Positions 8,950 to 17,621 of a stretch of 38,497 nucleotides of DNA are shown here, one piece after another. Below the pieces are notes generated by a model. That model saw only the letters and a list, made by a program, of their open reading frames with translations, was not told the DNA's origin and made no database searches. The DNA comes from Bacteroidaceae bacterium (lineage in GTDB: Bacteria; Bacteroidota; Bacteroidia; Bacteroidales; Bacteroidaceae). The stretch spans positions 1 to 38,497 of the forward strand of contig JAFVTT010000035.1 of the NCBI GenBank assembly GCA_017503065.1. The letters are read 5' to 3'. Numbering within the stretch: position 1 is the first letter of the stretch; each line of letters begins with the position of its first letter. The position numbers were made by a program, and so were the translations under genes.

Positions 8950-9702
8950 TTATCTCAGAACCAACCCTACCGGGCAATGGTCGCTGCCCATGATGTCTGT
9001 GTGGATGGTGGCGGATTCTATCCTGTCGCGCAGGCGGTCAGATGTGATGAAGTAGTCGATACGCCACCCCGTGTTCTTCTCGCGCGCCTTGAAACGGTAA
9101 CTCCACCACGAGTATATCTCCTTTGTGTCCGGGTAGAGGAAGCGGAAGGTGTCCGTGAAGCCGGAATCCAAGAGTTCGGTCATCTTGGCGCGCTCCTCGT
9201 CGGTAAAGCCAGCGTTCATGCGGTTTGTCTTCGGGTTCTTCAGGTCTATCTCCTGATGCGCCACGTTCAGGTCACCGCAATATACGACGGGTTTCTTTCC
9301 GTCCAGTTGCATGAGGTAGGCCCGCAGGTCCGTTTCCCACTGCATGCGGTAGTCAAGGCGCTTCAGCCCGTCCTGCGAGTTCGGCGTATAGCAGCACACG
9401 AGATAGAAATCCTCCATTTCCAGAGTGATGAGGCGCCCTTCGTGGTCGTGTTCCTCTATGCCCATGCCGTAGGATACGGACAGGGGCGTGTGGCGTGTGA
9501 AGATGGCCGTGCCGCTGTATCCTTTCTTTTCGGCATAGTTCCAGTAGCAGTTATATCCCGGCAGGTCAAGGGCAATCTGCCCCTCCTGAAGTTTCGTTTC
9601 CTGAAGGCAGAAAAAATCCGCATCCAAGGCATTGAATGCCTCGTGGAAGTTCTTGCCTACTACGGCACGAAGGCCGTTTACATTCCAACTGATGAATTTC
9701 AT
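8950..9702 (-). CDS. xth: Exodeoxyribonuclease III (AP endonuclease family)
   Basis: Complete 250-residue DNA-repair nuclease of the EEP superfamily: it cuts at abasic sites and has 3'-5' exonuclease activity. Visible motifs are [13 protein letters not shown] at the N-terminus, the metal ligand Glu35 in CLQETKLQ, the [14 protein letters not shown] block, and the C-terminal GSDHCPVGL holding the catalytic Asp-His pair. Length and start match the family. Its ATG overlaps the stop of the upstream phosphopantetheinyl transferase gene (ATGA), so it is the last gene of a three-gene operon. The partners have no obvious link to repair, so the operon is probably one of convenience. Confidence 0.95.
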   Translation of the reverse strand: MKFISWNVNGLRAVVGKNFHEAFNALDADFFCLQETKLQEGQIALDLPGYNCYWNYAEKKGYSGTAIFTRHTPLSVSYGMGIEEHDHEGRLITLEMEDFYLVCCYTPNSQDGLKRLDYRMQWETDLRAYLMQLDGKKPVVYCGDLNVAHQEIDLKNPKTNRMNAGFTDEERAKMTELLDSGFTDTFRFLYPDTKEIYSWWSYRFKAREKNTGWRIDYFITSDRLRDRIESATIHTDIMGSDHCPVGLVLR

Positions 9703-10280
9703 GTCTTAAGTATTGCTGTTGATATTACATATCCTCGGTCGGAGTGGTCTTCCGTATGGAATTCCACGTCGGCCGTGTTGTGTGGCAGAAGCAGGTCGTG
9801 CAGGTTGTCCTGAAGCCCTGTGCCCCGCAGTTTTACCAGAGCCTCCTTCTGTGTCCAGAGGTGAAAGAAACGCACGTGGTCGCCTTCCATTTCCTCCTGC
9901 TCCTGTGGGCTCATCGTGTGCCGTATCAGTGCGTCGCTGATTTTGCGCTCCGTGCTCTCCACGTCTACACCCACAGGGTGGTCTGCCACTGCACAGGCAA
10001 TGGCTTTGGCGCAATGGCTCAGGTTGAAGTGTATGTGTGGATATTCCAACAGGGAGGGTTTGCCATGTCCGCCTATGACGAAGGTAGGCTTTTCCGTTAT
10101 GCCATACTCTTCCTCCAGTGCCTGGCAAAGAAGCAGATAGGACAAGGTGCAATTCCTACGCCCCTGGAAATGCCTGTATCTCAGGGCCTGTTCCCTGCGC
10201 CACCGGGGGAGCAGGACCATGTCCGTGTCCAAGTCTTCCTGCGTGTACCCGGCAAGGTTGTCCCTGACAAAAAGCCTCAT
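9699..10280 (-). CDS. 4'-phosphopantetheinyl transferase (Sfp family)
   Basis: A 193-residue enzyme that would transfer the phosphopantetheine arm from CoA to a serine of acyl or peptidyl carrier proteins. The diagnostic motifs are present: [18 protein letters not shown], the magnesium-binding GVDVE, and the [19 protein letters not shown] helix (W-x-KEA). The start is placed at 10280 (MRLFVRDNL), where ATGA overlaps the stop of the MATE gene; the 23 extra residues of the longer frame lie inside that gene. No carrier protein or biosynthetic cluster is present here, so it may serve fatty-acid ACP or a distant cluster. Confidence 0.88.
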   Translation of the reverse strand: MRLFVRDNLAGYTQEDLDTDMVLLPRWRREQALRYRHFQGRRNCTLSYLLLCQALEEEYGITEKPTFVIGGHGKPSLLEYPHIHFNLSHCAKAIACAVADHPVGVDVESTERKISDALIRHTMSPQEQEEMEGDHVRFFHLWTQKEALVKLRGTGLQDNLHDLLLPHNTADVEFHTEDHSDRGYVISTAILKT

Positions 10281-11635
10281 GCCTTGCTCTCCTCCTTGGA
10301 ACGAATGTGCCTTACCTGCCACCATAGCAGTGTGGCGGCAATGATGCAACTCATGGCATCGGCAAAGGGCATGCTATACCACACGCCGTCCAGTCCGAGG
10401 TATTTGGGCAGGATCAGTATGCCAGGTATCAGGAAGATGAGTTGGCGTGACAGGCTCAGGAAGATGCTCTTGCCGGCATGTCCTATGCTTTGGAAGAAGT
10501 GGCTGACCACTATCTGACCGCCCACCAGAGGGAAAATGAGCACACAGATGCGGAATCCGTGTGCCGCCATGGATATTATCTGCTCGTCGTTGGTAAATAT
10601 CCTGGCAGGCATTTCGGGAATGAACATGCCGGTTAGAAATCCTATGATGGTAACCGCCGTAGCAGCAGTCATGGTGTAGCGGAGCACCTGCCAGACACGG
10701 TCGTTCTGGTGTGCACCCCAGTTGTAGCCGGCAATGGGTTGCATGCCTTGGTTCAGTCCCATGACAATCATTATGAACACGAATGCAATGCTGTTCACTA
10801 TGCCGTATGCCGCCAAAGCGTTGTCGCCGCCATACTCCTGCATGCTGCGGTTCAGGAGCAGCACCACCAGGCATGCACATGAGTTCATCAGGAATGGCGA
10901 CATGCCGATGGCCAGTGTCTGCCTTACTATGCTTGCCTTCAGTTTGTAGATGCCGCGTCTCAGGTGCAGAAGTTCGCTCTTGCGGCTGAAAAGCAGCAAT
11001 ATGGCTACCAGTGCCAGGCTTTGGGAGATTATCGTGGCTATGGCCGCTCCCCGTATGCCCATGTCCAAGACAATGATGAACAGGGGGTCCAGTGCTGCGT
11101 TTACCATCACGCCGCAGAGTGTCAGCGCCATGGCCGTGATAGGGTGTCCTGCCGCGCGCATTATGGCATTTAGACCAAGGTAACTGTGCGATATCACGTT
11201 GAACGCCAGTACTATCTGCATGTATTCACGGGCATAGGGCAGGGTAGTCTCCGATGCTCCGAATATCTGCAGGATGGGGTCAAGGAACGTCAGGCATACG
11301 ATGGTGAACAGTGTGCCCAGGATGAGGTTCAGGGTGATGGTGTTTCCCAGCACGTTCTGTGCCGTGGCATAGTCCTTTTGTCCCAACCTTACGCTTATCA
11401 CCGTACATGCACCCACGCCCACCATGGCGCCGAAGGCTGCTCCCAGGTTCATGAACGGGAAGGTGGCCGTCAGGCCTCCCAGGGCCAGAGTGCCGACGTA
11501 ATGTCCGATGAAGGCCCTGTCCACTATGTTATACAACGAACTTGCCACCATAGCCATGATGGCAGGAAGGGCATAGTTCATCAGCAGTATGCCGATGGGT
11601 TTCTCGCCCAATTCTGTAGGTACTCTCTGTGCCAT
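10277..11635 (-). CDS. MATE family multidrug/sodium antiporter
   Basis: Inner-membrane exporter of 452 residues with about twelve hydrophobic segments. It carries typical MATE sequence: LMNYALPAIMAMVASSLYNI VDRAFIGHYVG near the N-terminus, GVGACTVISVRLGQKDY, and in the second half MGLNQGMQPIAGYNWGAH. The start is set at 11635 (MAQRVPTELGEKPIG): a TAACTTTG promoter sits at 11645-11652, inside the longer frame that reaches 11716. It is the first gene of the operon MATE, phosphopantetheinyl transferase, exonuclease III. MATE proteins expel cationic drugs in exchange for sodium or protons; the substrate here is unknown. Confidence 0.9.
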   Translation of the reverse strand: MAQRVPTELGEKPIGILLMNYALPAIMAMVASSLYNIVDRAFIGHYVGTLALGGLTATFPFMNLGAAFGAMVGVGACTVISVRLGQKDYATAQNVLGNTITLNLILGTLFTIVCLTFLDPILQIFGASETTLPYAREYMQIVLAFNVISHSYLGLNAIMRAAGHPITAMALTLCGVMVNAALDPLFIIVLDMGIRGAAIATIISQSLALVAILLLFSRKSELLHLRRGIYKLKASIVRQTLAIGMSPFLMNSCACLVVLLLNRSMQEYGGDNALAAYGIVNSIAFVFIMIVMGLNQGMQPIAGYNWGAHQNDRVWQVLRYTMTAATAVTIIGFLTGMFIPEMPARIFTNDEQIISMAAHGFRICVLIFPLVGGQIVVSHFFQSIGHAGKSIFLSLSRQLIFLIPGILILPKYLGLDGVWYSMPFADAMSCIIAATLLWWQVRHIRSKEESKA

Positions 11636-11644
11636 ATCGGATGC

Positions 11645-11652
11645 CAAAGTTA
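11645..11652 (-). promoter_or_regulatory. -7 element (TAACTTTG) for the MATE operon
   Basis: Exact TAnnTTTG match on the minus strand, ending 9 nt before the ATG at 11635. It implies a very short leader and decides the start codon. No clear -33 box at the normal spacing. Confidence 0.6.
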
Positions 11653-11758
11653 TAAAAAAAGGAGCAAACACCGTCCTCCGTTGCTTATTATTTGGGAAAA
11701 AGCATGGTATTTGCATAAAAACCGCCCGATGCCTCCCTGTTCATTCGCGGATTATTGC

Positions 11759-11766
11759 TAACTTTG
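11759..11766 (+). promoter_or_regulatory. -7 element (TAACTTTG) for the mmd operon
   Basis: Exact TAnnTTTG match about 95 nt upstream of mmdA. The inferred leader of about 90 nt is AT-rich. The 11645 and 11759 promoters are divergent and about 107 bp apart. Confidence 0.6.
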
Positions 11767-11860
11767 CAGAAGTTTGTGCTTATATATATAAATAAGTACG
11801 CGCGAGAGTTTGAGGTAACGACAAGAACGAGTAATAACACTATATCATTTAAAACTCAAA

Positions 11861-13432
11861 ATGAGCAATCAAACAGAAAAGATCAAGGAGTTGATGGAAC
11901 TCCGCGAGAAGGCTCGCATCGGCGGTGGTGAGAAGGCCATTGCCAAGCAGCACGAGAAAGGCAAACTGACAGCACGCGAACGTATCGCCTTGTTGCTGGA
12001 TCCAGGCAGTTTCGAGGAAATGGACATGTTCGTAGAGCACCGTTGCTACAACTTCGGTATGGAGAAGAAGCACTATCTGGGCGACGGTGTGGTTACTGGT
12101 AGCGGTACCATCGACGGCCGTCTGGTCTATGTCTTCGCACAGGACTTTACCGTCAGCGCAGGTTCTCTGTCAGAGATGCTTGCCAGCAAGATCTGCAAGG
12201 TAATGGACATTGCCATGAAGGTGGGCGCTCCCGTTATCGGTCTGAACGACTCGGGCGGTGCACGTCTGCAGGAGGGTATCAACGCCCTGGCCGGTTATGC
12301 CGAGATTTTCCAGCGCAACATCATGGCCTCTGGTGTGGTTCCCCAGATCAGCGCCATCATGGGCCCCTGCGCAGGTGGTGCCGTTTACAGCCCTGCACTT
12401 ACCGACTTCACCCTGATGGTGGAGAACACCTCATACATGTTCCTCACAGGCCCCGGCCCCGTTAAGGCAGTTCTTGGCGAGGTGGTTACCCAGGAGCAGT
12501 TGGGTGGTGCCAGCGTGCATGCCACCAAGAGCGGTGTGACACACTTCACAGCCAGCACTGAGGAGGAGGCCATCTCCATGATCAAGAAGTTGATGAGCTA
12601 CATTCCCCAGAACAACATGGAGAAGACTCCCCGCAAGGTCTGCACAGACCCCATCGGCCGCATGGAGGACTATCTGAACGATATCATCCCCGACAACCCC
12701 AACATGCCCTACGACATGTACCAGGTTATTGCCGGTATCGTTGACGATGGCGAGTTCTTCGAGGTTCAGCCCAACTATGCCAAGAACCTGATTATCGGTT
12801 TCGCCCGTTTCAACGGTCAGAGCGTGGGTATCGTTGCCAACCAGCCCAAGCAGTTGGCCGGTGTGCTGGACTGCAACAGCAGCCGCAAGGGTGCACGCTT
12901 CGTACGCTTCTGCGATGCCTTCAATATCCCCATCGTCACCCTCGTGGACGTTCCCGGCTTCCTGCCCGGCACTGCACAGGAGTACAATGCAGTCATCCTG
13001 CACGGTGCCAAGTTGCTCTATGCCTACGGCGAGGCCACTGTGCCCAAGGTTACCGTCACCCTGCGCAAGAGTTATGGCGGCAGCCACATCGTGATGAGCT
13101 GTAAGCAGCTCCGTGGCGACATCAACTATGCATGGCCCTCTTCCGAGATTGCCGTTATGGGTGCCAGCGGTGCAGCCAGCGTGCTCTATGCCAAGGATGC
13201 CAAGGCCCTGAAGGACGAAGGCAAGGTGGAGGAAGCAAAGGCCTACATCAAGGAGAAGGAAGACGAGTACACCAAGCTCTTCGCCAACCCCTACCAGGCT
13301 GCCAAGTTCGGTTACATCGACGATGTCATCGAACCTCGCAACACACGTTTCCGCGTGATCCGCGCATTGGCACAACTGGAGAACAAGAAACTTACCAACC
13401 CTGCCAAGAAGCATGGCAACATACCTCTGTAA
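11861..13432 (+). CDS. mmdA: Methylmalonyl-CoA decarboxylase alpha subunit (carboxyltransferase)
   Basis: Carboxyltransferase subunit of 523 residues that moves CO2 from (S)-methylmalonyl-CoA to the biotin of the carrier subunit, releasing propionyl-CoA. It belongs to the propionyl-CoA carboxylase beta / MmdA family: [21 protein letters not shown] near the N-terminus, [11 protein letters not shown] and the oxyanion-forming [17 protein letters not shown] in the N-half, and [17 protein letters not shown] plus [11 protein letters not shown] in the C-half. The operon (alpha, delta, biotin carrier, beta) identifies it as the sodium-pumping decarboxylase rather than an ATP-dependent carboxylase: no biotin carboxylase gene is present. 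It heads the operon, 3 nt from mmdD. Confidence 0.95.
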   Translation: MSNQTEKIKELMELREKARIGGGEKAIAKQHEKGKLTARERIALLLDPGSFEEMDMFVEHRCYNFGMEKKHYLGDGVVTGSGTIDGRLVYVFAQDFTVSAGSLSEMLASKICKVMDIAMKVGAPVIGLNDSGGARLQEGINALAGYAEIFQRNIMASGVVPQISAIMGPCAGGAVYSPALTDFTLMVENTSYMFLTGPGPVKAVLGEVVTQEQLGGASVHATKSGVTHFTASTEEEAISMIKKLMSYIPQNNMEKTPRKVCTDPIGRMEDYLNDIIPDNPNMPYDMYQVIAGIVDDGEFFEVQPNYAKNLIIGFARFNGQSVGIVANQPKQLAGVLDCNSSRKGARFVRFCDAFNIPIVTLVDVPGFLPGTAQEYNAVILHGAKLLYAYGEATVPKVTVTLRKSYGGSHIVMSCKQLRGDINYAWPSSEIAVMGASGAASVLYAKDAKALKDEGKVEEAKAYIKEKEDEYTKLFANPYQAAKFGYIDDVIEPRNTRFRVIRALAQLENKKLTNPAKKHGNIPL

Positions 13433-13435
13433 CCT

Positions 13436-13765
13436 ATGAATTTCCTTGCATTAACTATAGATAGCGCATGGCTGGCACTTACCTGTGTGGTGGTTGTCTT
13501 TGCCATTCTCGTTGTCCTGGTGGTAATTCTTCAGGTATTCACTCTGGTGGCCAAGACGACCGCCACCAAGGCCAGCAGTGCCAAGGTGGCATATAACCAG
13601 CAGAAGCAGGCCAAGACCTTTGCCAATGCCAGCGATGAGGACAAGGCAGCCGTGGCCATGGCTCTCTACCTTTATGAGGAGGAGAAGAAGAACCTGGAAA
13701 GCCGTGTGCTCACCATCACGCATACCAGTCAGACCTGGACATCACAGTTGAACCCCAGGCTCTAA
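13436..13765 (+). CDS. mmdD: Small membrane subunit of the decarboxylase (OadG/MmdD-like)
   Basis: Protein of 109 residues with one N-terminal membrane helix (about residues 9-39, ALTCVVVVFAILVVLVVIL) followed by an Ala/Lys-rich and then acidic cytosolic segment. This is the layout of the OadG/MmdD delta-type subunit, which anchors the carboxyltransferase to the membrane beta subunit. The sequence is poorly conserved in this family, so the call relies on topology, size and position 3 nt after mmdA and 30 nt before the biotin carrier. Confidence 0.82.
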   Translation: MNFLALTIDSAWLALTCVVVVFAILVVLVVILQVFTLVAKTTATKASSAKVAYNQQKQAKTFANASDEDKAAVAMALYLYEEEKKNLESRVLTITHTSQTWTSQLNPRL

Positions 13766-13795
13766 GTCGTGTAACCCATTTTAAATAACGTACAA

Positions 13796-14503
13796 ATGAA
13801 AGAATTCAAGTTCAAGATAGGTGGCACCGACTATCTGGCCACCGTGGAAGACCTCAGAGGCGGCAACATGCAGGTAACTGTGAATGGCCAGACCTATCAG
13901 GTGGAGATTCCCCAAACCAAGGCTCAGGGCCCCCGTCCCGCAGCCTCTGCCCCTGCCGCATCACAGGCAGGCGGTCCCAAGAACGTAGTCAGCGAACTGC
14001 CCGGCACAGTTACCGCGGTCAAGGTAGCTGCAGGCCAGCACGTGAAGCGTGGTGAAGTACTGCTCGTTATCGAAGCCATGAAGATGGCCAACGACATCGT
14101 GTCCGAGGTGGACGGTACCGTACAGCGCGTAGCCGTGAGCAACGGCCAGAGCGTGAACCAGGGCGACCTGCTCGTGGAGATGGTGGCCGACTTCGTTGCA
14201 GCCAAGGCACCTGCACTGGAGCCCAAGCCTGCACCTGCCACACCTGCCGGTGTGAGCACAGCGCCCACCATGTCGGCTCCTGCTACAGGCAGCAAGACTG
14301 TTACTGCACCCCTGCCCGGTTCCATCACCAAAATCAGCGTAAAGGTGGGTGACCGAATCAACGTTGGCGATCAGGTGTTGCTCATGGAGGCCATGAAGAT
14401 GGAGAACAGCATTTCTGCGGAGGCCGCAGGTACTGTCAAGGCCATCCTCTGCAAGGAGGGCGACCAGGTGCAGAGCGGACAGGCACTCGTGGAGTTGGAC
14501 TAA
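13796..14503 (+). CDS. mmdC: Biotin carboxyl carrier subunit with two tandem biotinyl domains
   Basis: Carrier subunit of 235 residues whose biotin shuttles CO2 between MmdA and the membrane decarboxylase MmdB. It has a short N-terminal beta-rich region (1-40), a first biotinyl domain (about 63-130, biotin lysine Lys96 in IEAMKMAND), a Pro/Ala linker (about 135-165) and a second biotinyl domain (about 167-235, Lys201 in MEAMKMENS). Both keep the full EAMKM signature and the flanking glycine-rich turns ([20 protein letters not shown]). MmdC and related carriers usually have one such domain and about 120-150 residues. The two domains are only moderately alike, so the duplication is not recent. 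It lies 22 nt before mmdB. Confidence 0.93.
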   Translation: MKEFKFKIGGTDYLATVEDLRGGNMQVTVNGQTYQVEIPQTKAQGPRPAASAPAASQAGGPKNVVSELPGTVTAVKVAAGQHVKRGEVLLVIEAMKMANDIVSEVDGTVQRVAVSNGQSVNQGDLLVEMVADFVAAKAPALEPKPAPATPAGVSTAPTMSAPATGSKTVTAPLPGSITKISVKVGDRINVGDQVLLMEAMKMENSISAEAAGTVKAILCKEGDQVQSGQALVELD

Positions 14504-14525
14504 ACATAGCATCATTTCCATAATC

Positions 14526-15809
14526 ATGAAGAATTATATCAAGTATTTCTCCCTGGTGGTCCTGTTGCTCCTTGTCGCAACGCCAGTCATGGCCTTTGAG
14601 GTGAAGGAAGGACTTTCCAAGTTCGTTGGCGAGATGGGATTCACCAGTTTTCTGGTCGATGGCGGCTGGAAGAATCTGGTGATGCTCGCCATAGGCTGTT
14701 TCCTCCTGTGGCTGGCCATAGTGAAGAAGTTCGAACCTCTGCTTCTGCTTCCCATTGCCTTCGGTATGGTGCTTACCAACCTGCCCGGAGCCGGTCTGTT
14801 CCATTCCGAAATGTGGAACAATGAGTTCCTCAATCCGGCCAGCCCCCATTACCACAGTTATGGCTACATCATGGCCAACGGAGGCTTGCTGGACGTGCTC
14901 TACATAGGTGTAAAGGCAGGCGTTTATCCCTGTCTTATCTTCCTTGGCGTGGGTGCCATGACCGACTTCGGTCCTCTGATTGCCAACCCCAAGAGCCTCC
15001 TGCTGGGTGCTGCCGCACAGATCGGTATCTTCGCAACCTTCATCGTAACGCAGATTGACATTCCCGGACTCGGCTTCACTCCCGAACAGGCTGCTTCTAT
15101 CGGCATCATCGGTGGTGCGGACGGTCCCACGGCCATCTTCCTTACCTCCAAACTGGCCCCCGAACTGCTTGGTCCCATTGCCGTAGCGGCATACAGTTAC
15201 ATGGCGCTGGTTCCCGTTATCCAGCCCCCCATCATGCGTGCCCTTACCACCAAGGAGGAGCGTCTCATCCGCATGTCCCAGTTGCGTACTGTCAGCAAGA
15301 AGGAGAAGATCATCTTCCCCATTGTCGTTACCATTGTCGTCAGTCTCGTAGTGCCCAGTGCCGGCACTCTGGTGGGCTGTCTTATGCTCGGCAACTTGAT
15401 GAAGGAATGTGGTGTGGTGGACCGTCTCAGCAAGGCCGCACAGAACGAACTAAACAACATAGTGGTCATCTTCCTTGGTATTACCGTGGGTGCTACCGCC
15501 TCAGCCGAGTCTTTCATGAACGTGCAGACCATCGGTATCCTCTGCGTGGGCATCGTAGCCTTCGGTGTAGGTAGCGCCTGTGGCGTGCTCATGGCCAAAC
15601 TGATGAACCTGTTCCTGAAGGAGAAGATCAATCCCCTCATCGGTTCTGCCGGTGTCAGCGCCGTACCTATGGCCGCCCGCGTCTCTCAGGAGCAGGGTCA
15701 GAAGGAGGACCGTCGCAACTTCCTGCTCATGCATGCCATGGGTCCCAACGTTGCCGGCGTTATCGGTTCTGCCGTGGCGGCAGGTCTGTTGCTGAGTTTC
15801 CTGGGATAG
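14526..15809 (+). CDS. mmdB: Sodium-pumping decarboxylase beta subunit
   Basis: Polytopic membrane protein of 427 residues of the OadB/MmdB/GcdB family. It decarboxylates carboxybiotin and couples this to sodium export, conserving fermentation energy as a sodium gradient. Supporting sequence: the hydrophobic N-terminus, the family signature [17 protein letters not shown] around residues 198-214 with the Asp involved in sodium and proton movement, an earlier conserved block [21 protein letters not shown], and the C-terminal [11 protein letters not shown] and [18 protein letters not shown]. It is the last gene of the operon and is followed by a heptamer repeat, a palindrome and a terminator. 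Confidence 0.95.
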   Translation: MKNYIKYFSLVVLLLLVATPVMAFEVKEGLSKFVGEMGFTSFLVDGGWKNLVMLAIGCFLLWLAIVKKFEPLLLLPIAFGMVLTNLPGAGLFHSEMWNNEFLNPASPHYHSYGYIMANGGLLDVLYIGVKAGVYPCLIFLGVGAMTDFGPLIANPKSLLLGAAAQIGIFATFIVTQIDIPGLGFTPEQAASIGIIGGADGPTAIFLTSKLAPELLGPIAVAAYSYMALVPVIQPPIMRALTTKEERLIRMSQLRTVSKKEKIIFPIVVTIVVSLVVPSAGTLVGCLMLGNLMKECGVVDRLSKAAQNELNNIVVIFLGITVGATASAESFMNVQTIGILCVGIVAFGVGSACGVLMAKLMNLFLKEKINPLIGSAGVSAVPMAARVSQEQGQKEDRRNFLLMHAMGPNVAGVIGSAVAAGLLLSFLG

Positions 15810-15813
15810 TATG

Positions 15814-15834
15814 TTTAACGTTTAGCGTTTAACG
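15814..15834 (+). repeat. Heptamer array TTTAACG-TTTAGCG-TTTAACG after mmdB
   Basis: Three back-to-back 7-bp units begin 5 nt after the mmdB stop codon. The period is the same as in the GGAAAAC arrays elsewhere in the window, but the unit sequence differs. It leads directly into a GTAGGGAC palindrome. Confidence 0.75.
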
Positions 15835-15858
15835 TAGGGACACTGAAATGCTGTGTCC
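15834..15858. repeat. GTAGGGACAC palindrome (dispersed family)
   Basis: GTAGGGACAC at 15834-15843 with GTGTCC at 15853-15858 gives a short hairpin. Related palindromes lie at 36729-36752 and 38105-38177, all carrying GTAGGGAC or its complement at one edge. Confidence 0.6.
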
Positions 15859-15877
15859 GGGATAAAGATAATAAAAG

Positions 15878-15907
15878 CGCCCCGAGGTTTGTTCCTTGGG
15901 GCGTTTT
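15878..15907. terminator. Intrinsic terminator of the mmd operon
   Basis: A 10-bp stem with one G-U pair (15878-15887 with 15894-15903), a TTTGTT loop and a TTTT tail; A-rich on the other side, so it may also end the convergent ATPase gene. Confidence 0.85.
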
Positions 15908-15953
15908 GCACATCACGACCGGGCCTGTATTGCGTCTTGGGGGGCGGGGGGAG

Positions 15954-17207
15954 TTACTTTCCCATAAGCCACTTCCACACTGGCACCACGGGTATTCCCT
16001 CTTCTGTACCCTCCTCATCATAAGTAATCAATAGGCAGGTCCAGTCTTCGTGTGTTTTGGAATATTTTACCAGTGGCGCAACCTCTCTGTTGTGTGTTGC
16101 CTCCTCTTTGATGCTATATGATACTTGTATGGCCAACTTCACGTCAGGCACAATGAAGTCTATCTCTTTCTCTGCGCTCAGGAAAAACACGTTCTTTTTG
16201 CCAAACCGTCTGCATAGTTCCACCGCCACAATGTTCTCCAGTAGCGATGTCTCAGAGTTCATCAGAAACAGGTTCAGCAGACCATTGTCAACGAAGTAAT
16301 ATTTCTTCTGCATTTCCTTCTCCGTAAGCTTGCCAATCTCATTCTCCATTGGCAGAATCAGCCAACTGTCGGTGGCATAATCCACATAGTCTATTGTTGT
16401 AGGCACACTGATGGACGACCCCGTTGCCACGATTACATTCTTCAGTCTGTTATACGACAACGGTTGCTTTACGCTCTCAGCCATTTTTTTTATCAAGATG
16501 TTCAAAATCCTGTCGTTCTTAATGTTGTTTCGTGCACAGATGTCACCAAGATAGATTTTCTGATACAAACTAGAAAGCATGGCTCGCTTGTTCTTAAACG
16601 ACGGAATCTCTGGCAGTCCTCCGTAGTAGAAGTATTCGTTCAGATGCCGTTTCACCTCGCTGCGCTGTATTGTGTCGTACTCCCAATGCTCTTTCAGTTT
16701 CACCTGCTGCGCCGCCAGATACTCCTTGAACGAATATGGGTATGCGTCATAGATAAAGAAGCGTCCGCCTAATGTTGTTGCTACTTCCTTGCTCAGCATC
16801 TTTGCATTGCTGCCCGTCACATAGACCCTGTATTTTGCATCAGCCAATCTGCGTACGAACTTGTCCCAGTGCGGAATGTTCTGCACCTCGTCCAAAAAAA
16901 CTATGGGTTTCTTTCCATACAGTTCCAGATGAGCTTCCAACAGACTATTGAAGTCTTCCGTCTGAAATTCCGCCAGACGTTCATCCTCAAAGTCAGCAAA
17001 TAGAATCTCATCCCATCCCTTTCCTGCTGCTTGAAGTTGACGGACATGCTGGTACAGCAAGTACGATTTGCCTGCATGTCTTACACCAACAATCACATAG
17101 TTGCCGTTCTCTTCAAATTCTACGGGACGGTTCACAATCACCGCCTCATCCACTTCGCGCTGCTTGCTAATCAGACACAGCTTTAGGATGTCTTTGCTAA
17201 TGCCCAT
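15954..17207 (-). CDS. AAA family ATPase with DUF4143 domain
   Basis: Protein of 417 residues of the widespread family with an N-terminal AAA-type domain and C-terminal DUF4143. Walker A is GVRHAGKS (41-48), Walker B is KPIVFLDEVQNI, and a sensor-like VYVTGSNAKML follows. The DUF4143 part carries YYFVDNGLLNLF and a nuclease-like EIDFIVPD ... IQVSYS segment near the C-terminus. The biochemical role of this family is not established; members are variable between strains and often found alone. Base composition is clearly more AT-rich than the neighbouring mmd operon and codon choice is looser, suggesting acquisition by transfer. It stands alone, with gene-poor DNA upstream. Confidence 0.9.
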   Translation of the reverse strand: MGISKDILKLCLISKQREVDEAVIVNRPVEFEENGNYVIVGVRHAGKSYLLYQHVRQLQAAGKGWDEILFADFEDERLAEFQTEDFNSLLEAHLELYGKKPIVFLDEVQNIPHWDKFVRRLADAKYRVYVTGSNAKMLSKEVATTLGGRFFIYDAYPYSFKEYLAAQQVKLKEHWEYDTIQRSEVKRHLNEYFYYGGLPEIPSFKNKRAMLSSLYQKIYLGDICARNNIKNDRILNILIKKMAESVKQPLSYNRLKNVIVATGSSISVPTTIDYVDYATDSWLILPMENEIGKLTEKEMQKKYYFVDNGLLNLFLMNSETSLLENIVAVELCRRFGKKNVFFLSAEKEIDFIVPDVKLAIQVSYSIKEEATHNREVAPLVKYSKTHEDWTCLLITYDEEGTEEGIPVVPVWKWLMGK

Positions 17208-17498
17208 ATAAACTAAGATTTATAAAAAAGTATAGTTTTTATTAAATTCTGTTTGTAAATATAGGCATTTTCTATAAAACAGGATTAACAAAATCCCTTT
17301 TTATGCAGTAATTTCACATTCTTTACCACAAACACATTGAATTTTATACCACTTTATTTCCTTCTTGTTGCTCCAAAGAGTTCTGAGTGGGAACCAAGGC
17401 GGACCAAAATGTAATACAAGGGATTTAAGTTGGCAACTTTTCCTGCATGTCTTTTTGCAGGGAACAAGCGTAGCATTCTCAACATGGAGGCTGTTAAA
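17208..17498. other. AT-rich gene-poor stretch upstream of the ATPase
   Basis: No confident gene. On the minus strand TATATTTA (17256-17263) is a one-mismatch -7 element that could drive the ATPase. A 68-codon minus-strand frame (17301-17507) encodes a basic, Cys-rich peptide with a CVCGKEC ending; it has no recognisable family and overlaps the promoter of the next gene on the other strand, so it may be a decayed fragment. A small GTTGGCAAC palindrome lies inside. Confidence 0.4.
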
Positions 17499-17530
17499 TT
17501 TTGTCATTCCCAGAAAAACTTGTATCTTTA
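17499..17530 (+). promoter_or_regulatory. Promoter for the BspA-like gene
   Basis: TTTTG at 17499-17503, a 19-nt spacer and TATCTTTA at 17523-17530 (one mismatch to TAnnTTTG). Leader about 85 nt. Confidence 0.6.
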
Positions 17531-17621
17531 CCCCTGAATTCCGTCACCACAGCGGTGGTGTGAGGAAGGACTTTACCGAAAAAGGTGTTATTGAAATTAC
17601 TAATCTTTAAACAATAATTTT

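Noticed and set aside
12431..13414. 327-codon minus-strand frame opposite mmdA
   Set aside because: Antisense shadow; His/Val/Gly-rich product without motifs.
17301..17507. 68-codon minus-strand Cys-rich frame, considered as a small zinc-binding protein
   Set aside because: Overlaps the opposite-strand promoter at 17499, has no family match I recognise and no promoter of its own; mentioned only as a possible relic.
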